Part shown: piece by piece, positions 49,893 through 61,433 of the stretch
Position numbering within the stretch: position 1 is the stretch's first letter
Layout of the letters: the number at the start of each line of letters is the position of its first letter
Origin: Apis mellifera
Taxonomy: Eukaryota; Arthropoda; Insecta; Hymenoptera; Apidae
DNA length: 64,000 bases
Assembly (NCBI RefSeq): GCF_003254395.2
Contig: NC_037644.1
Span: forward strand, 2,225,001 to 2,289,000
Direction: 5' to 3'
Notes under the pieces: model-generated
What the model was told of the DNA's origin: nothing
Seen by the model: the letters and a program-made list of their open reading frames with translations, nothing else
Databases searched by the model: none
Translations under genes and position numbers: made by a program

Positions 49893-52800
49893 AAACCACT
49901 CACGACGATCGTGATGTAAAAACGTGTAATCCAAAGTGCGGTTGTTCTTTTCGCGTTCAAAGCCAACGGATCGTTATTACGTTTAATTGGACGTGAATTG
50001 GCATGCCTGGTAGAAGGGGTAACTAGAAAAGAAAAAAAAAAAAAAAAAAAAAAAGAAAAAAAAAAGAGGGGTTCGCGAGCTTTCACACGGTTTTCCCTTT
50101 CGCAAAGTTTACCGGCCGCTCTTTAAATATGTGCGGTCGACTTTAACACGCCACGGTAAAGACCGCCACGCCTCAAGAGTCCGCTCAAGTACTACTTTTC
50201 TTCTTCTAATCTGCAAGTAAGTTGTCGCCTTTGTGGTAACACGGTTATTATAATGCGACCGTCTATGTGTACGTGTGCACGCGTGCGTGTGTGCGTGTAA
50301 GCAACGTTGCGCGAACACATGGAATAGAGGCAACGCCGCACACACTCGCACGCCGCTAATAGCCTCCTCTAGCGGCCCGTGAAAAAACCACAAATCCGAT
50401 GGTTGCTGGGAAATTAAGGAACATTTAGTATATATAGTATATGGTGTAACGAGTGGTTTCACGCTTGAATTTCTTCCGTTGGTACACTTAACCTATTATT
50501 AACGGATCACGAGATATAGGAAATATAATGTATTGAAATGCAATATCGAGATTTTTACGTACGAGTGTTATTCCGTTGTCTGTCGAAGTTTGATAATAAT
50601 GAATATAATCGAGGAAGATAATAATGTCCGTTGAAACAGCGGGAATGATGCTCGTTTGAGGCAGTTTGTTTCCCAATCTTTTATGAATTATTTCGTACGA
50701 GTTTTCCTATATGAAATAATGAGAATTTTAAGAATTAATATTATTTTATATCGTATGATTAATATGTTATAATTGTACTTACTTGAAGTATCGTTCTGAT
50801 GATAACTTTATTGTTAATTAATTTTTCGCACATAGAAACTTTATGATTAAATTTAAAAATCAATGTTTACTTTTAACGTTCTTTAGTTAGTGATGATACA
50901 TTTTAATTGCTACAATTGACGAGAGAATTAATGAAAGATAAATTCGATAATAATGGGAAAAAAAATATCAATTAATAGAAATCTTCTACGACAAGAATCA
51001 CCGGAAAGAAATTAAGGAGACAGATATCTCTTTAAAGCTAGCTAATAATTAAGCTAATAATTTGTCAGTGTCAGGATTATATAATTGCATAAAATTTATT
51101 TCAATGCCAATCAACAGTTGATGATGATATATCGACATTGATTAAATGCTTGTTTTTATGTAAGAAATTTTCTGAGAAATTATCTATTAGTTATTTCTAT
51201 TCTAATTTAAAAAAAATTTTAAATCAGACGTTAACAATATTTTTAACAACAAAATTTATGTTTTATACAATCTTCTTTACGTTTTGCGTTTTATTTATAT
51301 CCAGTGACGATACTTAGATGATATAAGATCATATGCATCCTGTCTATCCACACAAACACTTATTGGGAATTCATCGAGGCTGAGATAAAAAAAATAGAAA
51401 TATCTTACTAATATCATATTTGACATTGAAAACTCTTATTTGTAACTTTTCAAGTTATTCATCTTCTATTGCAGATTCTATGGTGTATAAGTATTTTTAA
51501 ATATCTAAAAGATAAACTAATTCAAATTGAACATATAATTCTGAACAAGCATTCAAACATAGTAATATTAAAACTACTTGATATTTCAAAAAAATATTTC
51601 CAATTTTTTTTCTTCCAAAAAAATATTACTTGATTAAATGAATTTTTTTAGATAAAAAAAATTGAGGATATATGAAAATCAACTTTTTTCTAAAAAAAAA
51701 AAAATTATATTTTTCGATACAAAATTATTTCCTATCCTATTTATAAAATTGAATATTAATTTGAAATTATTATTTTAAATTTAATTTTCTAAATTTTGTA
51801 ATTTAATTTAGCGCATGAAGGACAAAAAAATCCAAACCGGTACTTTTGCGTGTACATGTACATGTATTTAAATGATATTTTTTTAAAACTAACGAAAAAT
51901 ATCTTATCGAAAAGATAAACTCTTGAATCGGCTATTCGGTTCGATAATTCGCCATTAACAGTAAATAAATAACGATAAATAAGAGCATGAATTCGAATGA
52001 AGTTTTATTATAAAAATGCATTTATATTCCCTACTTTACTAAGAAATTTCTTTCCGTTTTTTTATTTCTCGAAGCTCGATTAAATGCGCGCGCGCGTGTC
52101 GAATTATCTTGAAAACAGCTTGCCGTACCGTGCGAATTCTCGCGATTTCACAGTTGAATCACGAAACGAAATAAAGAGGCGATTTATTCGACTCCGTTAC
52201 TCGGAAAACGTGAATCACCAGCACGTAATCACAAAGATGTTTATGTTTAAATTTTTTACAAAATATTTTTCAAATGTTAAAAATTTTTATCGCTAATGAC
52301 GATTAGAATATTTAATATTGATATAATCGTATGCAGTAATTACTGACTCTTTAATTCAAATGAATTTTCAAACATCTTCAAATTTCTAATTAAATAAAAA
52401 TAAAAAATTCAACGAAACCTTCCTTTATGTTTAAATTGAAAAGAATCTTTTTTTTTCAAAGAAATTAAATTTTAAATATTATAATTTTTTTACAGTTTCT
52501 TTATTTAATTCTTTAATAATTCCTTTTATTTATATAAATCCAGTTAACCTTCCTACCTTAATACTACATGTATTAAGTACAATCCATACGTGTAAAATAT
52601 CTATTATTTCATTATCTATTTTAAACTAACCAAAACTAAAAAAACTACAAAATTTCACCTATCAACCGAATCAAAAGTGAGTACACAACGTTTCATCTCA
52701 TCTTTCATAATCCTCAATTATTATAACAATACAATACCCGGACTAATATATTTACAAACTTAATAAAAGGAAGAGGGAACATCGTACCGTTGGAGATCCC

Positions 52801-52980
52801 CATTGTTTCAGAGTCAGACAAGCAGAGGGCGCGCACAGTCGAAAGTATAGCGTTCCGAACAAAAACGCATCGGCACGCTCCAAGTGTTCCATAGAAGCGT
52901 AAGAAATATTTTTCCAAAGGATTTCGTCCGTAGAAGTTTGCGCATTATTTCTCGGCTTTCTGCCTTCACGAAGAAAATAG

Positions 52981-53021
52981 GAGGAGAGAAAGAAAGAGAG
53001 AGAGAGAGAGAGAGAAAGGGA
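52981..53021. repeat. GA-rich homopurine microsatellite
   Basis: An all-purine stretch dominated by GA units, matched about 180 bases away by a CT run at 53201-53219. The two are complementary and could pair. Confidence 0.9.
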
Positions 53022-56000
53022 GGATTTTATCCCGGACTCAGTCATGTGCAACAAAGGGGTATTGATGTGGACCGTGCTTGTGAAACGGGCCAATAGCTGT
53101 GGCCGCCATTGTCACCCGTGGCCAGATCTATACCAAAGATATCTTCTGTATTCTTCCAACTACAAATTCCCCTGGTCAATCTTTTTTTTTCTTCCTTTTT
53201 TCTCTCTCTCTCTCTCTCTTTCCTGTCGCCGTACGTATCTTTTAGCCAACCTTCTTGGCAATACGTCGATACCAACATTGGAACATTAAGCGCGAATATA
53301 AAGGCTATCGGAATTTAAATTTGGCTTTGATGTGCCGATCTTACGATAAATTGATTAATTGAGAATTATGATATTGCATAAATATAACATATTTTGAATA
53401 AATTTATATCATTAGGATGAATATGTAACTTTATCGTTTTATATATTCGTACTTATGTTGTATTTATATTATATAAATTTGTGGAACGTAAATTTATAGA
53501 TTCGAAAGTTGAGAAGTAATTATTTTCCTGTCATGTGGATTATTTCGTGAATTTATTCGATTCAAGTTACGAGAGTAATTTTTTGTGATTTTGAAAATTA
53601 AAAATTGTATCCCACGTGTATTTTAAAATAAGAATTTTTCCTTATTAAATTTCGACTTATAAATATCTTAAAATATCGTTAAAAACATAGTAGACACCCT
53701 TTGTAGAGGAGAAAATAAGAGTAATGGAAAAATGGAAAATATTCGTGTTAATTTTGTTTCCTAGAAATTATCGGGATATTTGGAATATTTCTCAGCTTAG
53801 TTAGAAACTGGCGATTAATTGGGCCGATATCGATGAAATATTTCGTCAGCGCGTGATAATATTTCGAGTTACATCGAACTTAATAACCGGTATGAATGGT
53901 CAGCCCGGTTAAATCTGTTATCTGTATCAACAATCATGAATTATCATAACGAAATCCGTGCAGAAGTGGATATTGTTATGTCCGTGACACGATATTCAAA
54001 TGATGAAACGGAGATTGTGGGTCATCGTTGAATATTTTATGAGTTGTTGCGGGACGGTGAAGTTGAATTTATTACATAAACTTTACACGGACCACGAGCT
54101 TACGACATGATACTTGATGTTAAGGTGATAATACGGTTCGTTACGCTCTCTACAGAATTTATAATCATACCCTTGTTCACTTGTGACGCGACACTTTCGT
54201 TTCGCGGAATAATAATTAAATCCTTCTTCTTCTAAAATTAAATATATTCGAAACGATTCGATTCGAATAATAACGAATTAAATTATATCTATCATGAAAT
54301 TTACAGATTTATCGTAGAAATTTTAACAAGATTTTCTATTTCCTATTTCCGTTCATTTTTTTTCCTCCCCCTCTCCCTTCGACAATTTCTTTTTTGATCT
54401 TCAAACATTTTCAGTTCCAACATTCTATCTGGAACTGAACGAAAGTTCCATTAAAATTTCATGGTTACGTGTGCAGAGAGGATTGATCGATTCGAACAAG
54501 TTTTCTAAGTAAAGTTCTGCATAATCGACGGTTCGCCATGGGATATATATTTTTTAAAAGTCAAAGTATAGAAACTTTATTTATAACTTTTTTTTTTAAA
54601 CTTTTCAAAAAATTTAAATTTAACACGTTAATGTGTATCGTTTAACAATAAATATTTCCATTTCATCAATAGTGATAATCAATATATATTATATATCGTG
54701 AGGTTTAATTGGAAAACTTTTTTCTTATTTTATGTAATATTATCGACGTAAAAAGTAACATCTAAAATTTCTATCGCGAATTCTTCTTGATTTTTTAAAA
54801 TATTTTTAATATTTATCTCGGTGATTATTTTCGTAAAGCAATTCCTAAATTATTATCGATAAATTACGCGTAAGAAGTGTATGAGAAGAGCGAAGAATAT
54901 AAGCATGAAATAAAATGTTGTATAGAGTAGCAAACATTATGGCTCTCGGTCGGTAACTCGAGCAAATAAATTCATAGAAAGCTTCTTAGCGACGCGCATG
55001 CGTGTCTCGCACGACTCAACGTTTCCCTCCCCGTAATTTTCTTCGAATTTGTCTCTCTGAATGTTTTCCTCTCTCTTTTCTTTTTTTCTTTCTCACGAAA
55101 TCACTGCAAGGTTTTATCTTCTATCCCATTATGATTTCATCGCTCGAGTGCTTTTTATTTCACACGTACATAAAAAACTCCTTTTCTTTTTAATATTTCC
55201 TGTTTTTCTTGACACACACCTGAGTCATCAATCTTTTCTCTTCTTTCGCTCTTTTTTCAAGCCCTCGCATAAAACATATATGCAAAATTCGAAAATTTTA
55301 AAGTTGATATTTTTCAAATTTAAAAGAGAATACACTCCTTTCAACAAGAATTGCATTTTCTTAATGGAAAATAATTAAATCCCGCTTGACAATTAATTAT
55401 TTTTACGAATAATTTTGATTTAATTTTTCCTGGTTTTAACGCATTATACGTAATACGCAAAAATTATATGTAATTAAATTGTAAAAAATTCTTAAAAATA
55501 ATTTCATAAATTTCATAAATTAAAACGCTCTGTACATCTTTGGCTGGCTTGAAACGAATATCTTTGGATTCCTTCCAAGTCAATTAATCTGAATCAATGC
55601 TCGAAAATTCGATTTCCGATCGGCTCGAATTTCAATGAACACATTTCGTGAAACATGATCACGATTGCCAAAAAATTCTTCGATTTACTTGACACATCAT
55701 ATCGATCGAATATTATTTATTATTTTTAAGAATCGCGTCCCTTAGAAATTCATTTGTTTCACGATACTCTGAAAGAAGGAAATAAAGAAGAAAAATTCTC
55801 TCATTTTCATTAACTCCATCCCTCTCGGATCGAATTCGTTCCCCTTCCATTCCTCTTTCAATAAAACAGTTCGAGATGAATTGTCGCCGAGATTAACGAT
55901 TGAACGACAGGATGTGGCGCATCATCGTACGACGATTTTTACCTGCTTTAATAAATTTCGTCCAATCGACGAGACGTTAAGCGGCACATGCAAAAAAAAA

Positions 56001-56186
56001 AAAAAAACAAAAAGGTTAGAAAAAATCTATTACACGAGATTCGTTTATTACCAGAAATTACGTAAACCCTATTACGAGCCGGGAAAAAAGGTTATCCATG
56101 ACTATGGATCTCTGCTCCACCAACTGTAAATAACTTGATTGCGAATGTCGACGTTCGACAAAAGGATACGTTCAAGTGATATCCGA

Positions 56187-56556
56187 TTTAACCTTACCAA
56201 GGAATTTCCCTTTTTCTTGGCCTATGTTCCTCTCGATAAATTCGAAGATCTTGGATATGAATTCGCTCCGTTTCATCAAACCCATTGCGCCTCTGGAACC
56301 TTTTTTTAGTCACGAAGACTCGAAAAGCTTGGAAATTTAATATATATATATATATACATGGAGGATATATAATTTTAACGATTATTAATAGTTATGAAAT
56401 TTTATAGAAATATAAAATGAAAAAAATACGGTACAATAGAATTCTCACTTCCATTATCCGAATATTCTATCATCTAAAATGTTCTGTTATCCGAACACCA
56501 GTTTCGTATTGATATTTATAATCTTTATAATGTATATTTTTCTGTATTCGAACGAG
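56187..56556. repeat. left copy of a 0.35-kb direct duplication
   Basis: This block is nearly identical to 57768-58108 from TTTAACCTTACCAAGG to ATTCGAACGAG. It carries a longer TA run (about 56340-56357) and two short extra pieces absent from the other copy. Confidence 0.93.
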
Positions 56557-57767
56557 TCATCTGATTCATAATTTATTGAAGGTGTATAGTAATGGTTATT
56601 CAAAAATGAAGATATTGAAATGATTAAAATTCTGAGAATGTAATAAAATTAACGAATGAATTAACACAGTTAAGAAACAAAAATTTTGAAAATTCTTTTC
56701 TTATCAATATAGACACATAGAGAGATTGTACATTTGATCGATTAATAATCATTAATAAAGAAAACATCGATATTTGCGAAAATGAATAATTTTCCAAAAA
56801 AATTCCAAAGAAAGAATAATTGGATGAAACAAATTAAAGACGTCCTTAAAAAATAAGAAAAAAATATAGTTCTTTAAAATCCTATTATTAACTCAAAATT
56901 TGATTCAATCACTGACAAAAAAACGATATCGAATAATTCTTACGACAAAGTACTAAAGGAAATTGATATACCAAGTATCGATAATTACAAAGTAAGGTCA
57001 AGCATCTCGGGAACGAGTTATGGAATCGAACTGTAACGAGCAAGTTTACGTAATCAAAAGTTGATCGAAAAGGAGAATCGCAGGAAAAGAAAAAAAAAAA
57101 AGGCAGCTTGAAACAGCAGAAGAGCGAAAACAAAGAGAAACGGGGAAAAAAAAAAAATTTTGCGGTGAAAGTTCATCACGCTCGAGTAAAATTTTTCTCC
57201 CCTCATTTAATGATCCTTCCGCGACGTTACTATACAGTAGTCCAAGTAGTTCTCGATGCGGACTCGTGGCCCTAATAAACGCCATTCAAAAAGTCTGGTG
57301 AAAGAGGTGCGAGTGGGAGGAGAAAGGAAGAAGAGTAGAAAATAAAACGCGGAGTGAAGCAACGTCTCTTCAACTTGCCCGAATAAAAAAGATTTAATGA
57401 GCTTATTATACGCGAATTAACGTACACTAATAACGCGTTCCCGCTGCCTCTCGACAACACTTCGCTAACGATTTCTCCTCAGGAGAGGAGGAGGAGGGGT
57501 CACGTTGTTTTATTTGCACATCGACCTATCGTGTCGAAAAGGCAAGATCGTCGCCTTTGATGTTTCTAATGGTCTCGTGCACAACGGATTATGCATCGTC
57601 AAATATTAACGACATTTCACAACGTGATTACGATTTCCAATCGATGGCGAAACACCGTTCAAAATGGCGCTGATGAAAAATTCGTTACATTAAATTACGA
57701 AGCGACATTCGATCCTTTTCTCACAAAATACCTTATCTTTTTGACGTATAATTTGGAAAGCACTTTC
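56557..57767. other. spacer between the two 0.35-kb duplicates
   Basis: This is unique sequence separating the copies, AT-rich on the left and GC-richer at about 57150-57690. No exon is supported. Confidence 0.5.
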
Positions 57768-58108
57768 TTTAACCTTACCAAGGAATTTCCCTTTTTCTTG
57801 GCCTATGTTCCTCTCGATAAATTCGAAGATCTTGGATATGAATTCGCTCCGTTTCATCAAACCTATTGCGCTCGAACCTTTTTTTAGTCACGAAGACTCG
57901 AAAAGCTTGGAAATTTAATATACACATGGAGGATATATAATTTTAACGATTATTAATAGTTATGAAATTTTATAGAAATATAAAATGAAAAAAATACGGT
58001 ACAATAGAATCCTCACTTCCATTATCCGAATATTCTAAAAGTTCTGTTATCCGTTTCGTATTGATATTTATAATCTTTATAATGTATATTTTTCAGTATT
58101 CGAACGAG
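57768..58108. repeat. right copy of the 0.35-kb direct duplication
   Basis: This is the same orientation as 56187-56556, about 1.58 kb away. It lacks the long TA run and two short segments of the left copy. A 98-codon plus-strand open frame (57591-57887) runs from the unique spacer into this copy; the matching region of the left copy differs by an indel near its end, and no protein family is recognised. Confidence 0.93.
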
Positions 58109-60884
58109 AGAGAAACAAATTTCTAATTATCTCCTTATCACCAAAACGTCAAACAACGATTAAAAACACTTATTTTTCTACTTATCATATAACAACGATT
58201 AATTGGAATGTTATCATATATTAGTTTTTAATCTTATTTAAAAACGCGGGACAAGAAAAAATTCTTTTTTCCTTGCCTCGTTATCATCGTCACGAATTAA
58301 GCGCGCTAACGATCAGACACGTCTCTCCAAATTCGATGTGTTTACTTTGTCTGGTTCGCTTTTTCGAGGCAAATCAGCATCTTGTCGATCGTCGGCGTAC
58401 GTGGTGTAAGCAACGTTTGAGATGCAAAACAACGTTTCGGCATTAACGAGCGTGTGTACACGTGTATCCGGGCACGTGTGCAAAACGAATGAGAATGTCC
58501 GGGTATAAAATAAATATACGGGTCAGAATAGGCGAGAGTGAGAGAGAAAGAGAGCGAGAGAAAGAGGGAGAGAGAGGTACAAGGGATGGAACGGGACGTT
58601 TGGCGTACAATAGAGGCGTGGATATTGAAAATTTATCGGAGGCAAAATAAGTGGATGAACCTTGGCCGAGGCTATTTGTCGGAAATTGAAATTTATCGAA
58701 TTTTCATCCACGTCCACGAAACTGTGCTCTCGAATTTTCTCGCCGGGCTGCTTTAACACTCAATAATATGTGAAACATCGAGAGATGTTTTTTTTTCCCC
58801 CAGAAGTTAGTGATTTCTAGAGGGCGCTCCGGGCGCTCGAGCATCGATTCATATTCGACGCAGGAAATTTTCGAAGGGGAAAAAAAAGAGAAAGAGAGAG
58901 AGAGAGATCTCTTGATTAACCGAGTGTTTTCCTCTTTTCTCTTTTTTTATTTGAATGAAACGCATATAATTGAATATTCGGCTTCCTTATAATATGGAAT
59001 TATTCTATGAATACGTTATCAATGGAATAATAAATTAATTGATTTAACATAGAAATTCGTTTCCTTTTAATGGATCCATCAATAAGACATGTGCTTTACA
59101 TAGCAGGATTATATAAATTAACCAACTTGTTAGGGAAAAAGTACTTGCGAAATACGAAGAAAAAATTCACGAAATCAACGAAAACAATAATTTTGTCTCG
59201 TCCTGGCAAAAAGTTTCTCGATCAAATCCTTATATTAAACAGAAAAAGAAGATTCGGCTTATTTTACGTATGCCACGACAGAAACATGATTAGAATCCCC
59301 GAGAAAAGAAAGTTTATTTCAATTCGATTGACAGAGAGGGCGAGGATCATAGTTTGACCAATGTTGACCCAGAATGTGTGGTGGGAAGCGAACAGGTACC
59401 CGCAGGGAGGCAAAAGGCGATAACAAAGCTCTCGCGGGAAAGGCTGAATTGTCATGGAATCCTTTGAAATACGAGGCTGCGCCGCCCCGGTGTGTGTTTT
59501 CTTCGCCCGCAAGATTCCCGTTAGCCTCGCCGAGCCTTTTTCAACACGGCACGGCTACTCGACGACCATTTCGAATTATCGATCTTCATTGTTGGGGCCG
59601 TGGATGCGACCAGATTATTATGCGCAAGAAAGAGGCCTCGTTTCTTTCTTTCTTCCTTTCTTTCTTTTTTTCATTCATTGAACAAAGTCTTTTTTCGAGC
59701 AACGTAGAGTTTATTGAAAATTTGAAGATCGCGCGGCTAATCTTTCATCTTCGAATGGATAATAATTTGAGATGCAAGTCTTTTTAATCGGTTTTATCAA
59801 TCTTATTTTAATTATTATCACGAAGGATGCTTCGTATAAGAAGGTATAATTTAATAAAATATATAAAAGATTTAATGCATATTGATTATGAAAATATCTG
59901 GAACATTTCATGTTAGAATTTTTTTTAAATTGTAATTTTTTTTTTTGTTGTTTTTTTTCTGCATCTTCTAAGTTGACCTAGTTGTATGAATAATACAATA
60001 CACGTGCAATAGTAGTACTCCAAGCACACAATGTCTATTCATTCTAAAATGTATACACAGTGTTGCCATGCATGTATAATCATTTGTATGTATTATTTAA
60101 TGCAAATATATACAGGATGATAATTTATATTATCCTACTGTGTTTATATAAAAGTGTTTACATACTCGTGGAAAAATCGCTAGAGCAAAAAATTGGTGTA
60201 CAAAAATTTCGATTGATTCGTTTCTCGTTACGAGACGAAAATATATTAAAACCTTTTTTCCATTCAAGTTAAATTGTTACGCAACCTAATAAATATACCT
60301 GAATCGACATTTTTTTAAATATTTATCCTTATTTTGGCTCCTAAAATTTGCTTTTCAAAGATGTTTCATATTAACACAGTGAATATAAATTCAATATCCG
60401 AATTAACCATAATGTTATTCTTCAAACTTTCTTCCTCTTCTTCTTCTTCTTCTACAATAATGCGTCTTAATTAAAGCAGGATTACGAAATTACGTATCGA
60501 AGAATGTTTATAAATGTTATTTAGAATCTTGGCTGGTGGTTTTTCAATAAAACCGCCTACGCTCGAAACGGAAACCGATTAACGATACGACGGAGAAGAA
60601 AGTTTACGAGCCGTTGAAATATTGCTTTCTAAAAGCAATATTGTTCCTCAACTCTATACTCTGTGTAAAACTTTATCCATTATTTCATTTGCTTTATTTA
60701 ACGGAAACCGGAGCAACGAAACGTTTCGCAATTACATTGACTGATCATCGTCATAGCGCATCATCCATCTATATAAACGTGTCATAAAATAGAAAACCTT
60801 TAATTTTCCCCATATCTTCCCCCCCAATCGTAAAAATATTTTCCAATGATAAAAGGAAACTTTCTTTCCAATCACTTTTATTCT
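58109..60884. other. intergenic region with two GC-richer islands
   Basis: Islands at about 58270-58860 and 59390-59640 contrast with the AT-rich rest. Open frames there overlap on both strands and match nothing recognised. A (TTC)n run lies near 60432-60454. Confidence 0.45.
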
Positions 60885-60977
60885 TTGAAAATTAATTTGA
60901 TTAAAAATTTACCAATTCTTTTAAAAAAGAATTCTTTTAATTCTCTTATTTGCAAATATATTCGCAACATATATTAT

Positions 60978-61012
<35 letters not shown>

Positions 61013-61433
61013 CTCGATATTTAAACTCTAATTTCTAATTAAATTCTAAAATTAAATAAAACGACGTGTATCCCTTGAAAATTAATTTGATTAAAAATAC
61101 ACCGATTCTTTCAAAGAAGAATTCTTTTCATTCTCTTATTTGCAAATATATTCGCAATATATATTATTAAATATATATATATATGTTTCTCGATATTTAA
61201 AGTCTACTCTAATTTCTAATTAAATTCTAAAATTAAATAAAACGACGTGTATTCCTTGAAAATTAATTTGATTAAAAATACACCGATTCTTTCAAAGAAG
61301 AATTTTTTTAATTCTCTTATTTGCAAATACATTCGCAACATATATTATTAAATATATATATATTTTTTCTCGATATTTAAACTCTACTCTAAATTCCTAA
61401 TTAAATTCTAAAATTAAATAAAACGACGTGTGT
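60885..61433. repeat. triple tandem repeat, unit about 180-190 bases
   Basis: Three head-to-tail copies start at 60885, 61075 and 61256, each opening with TTGAAAATTAATTTGATTAA and closing with AAATAAAACGACGTGT. Inside each unit a TA run varies in length: about 15 AT units in the first and far fewer in the others. High similarity suggests a fairly recent origin. Confidence 0.93.

Larger units (their letters stand above)
48240..56186. other. intergenic region
   Basis: No supported exon. Higher-complexity islands are seen at about 48720-49300, 49900-50470, 52700-53320 and 53780-54200. The last is long, with few homopolymer runs, and looks enhancer-like. A plus-strand donor-like CAA|GTAAGT occurs near 50217 but no exon could be built on it. 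Confidence 0.45.

Noticed and set aside
52752..53093. 113-codon minus-strand frame with a hydrophobic Ser-Leu run
   Set aside because: The apparent membrane segment is encoded by the GA/CT microsatellite.
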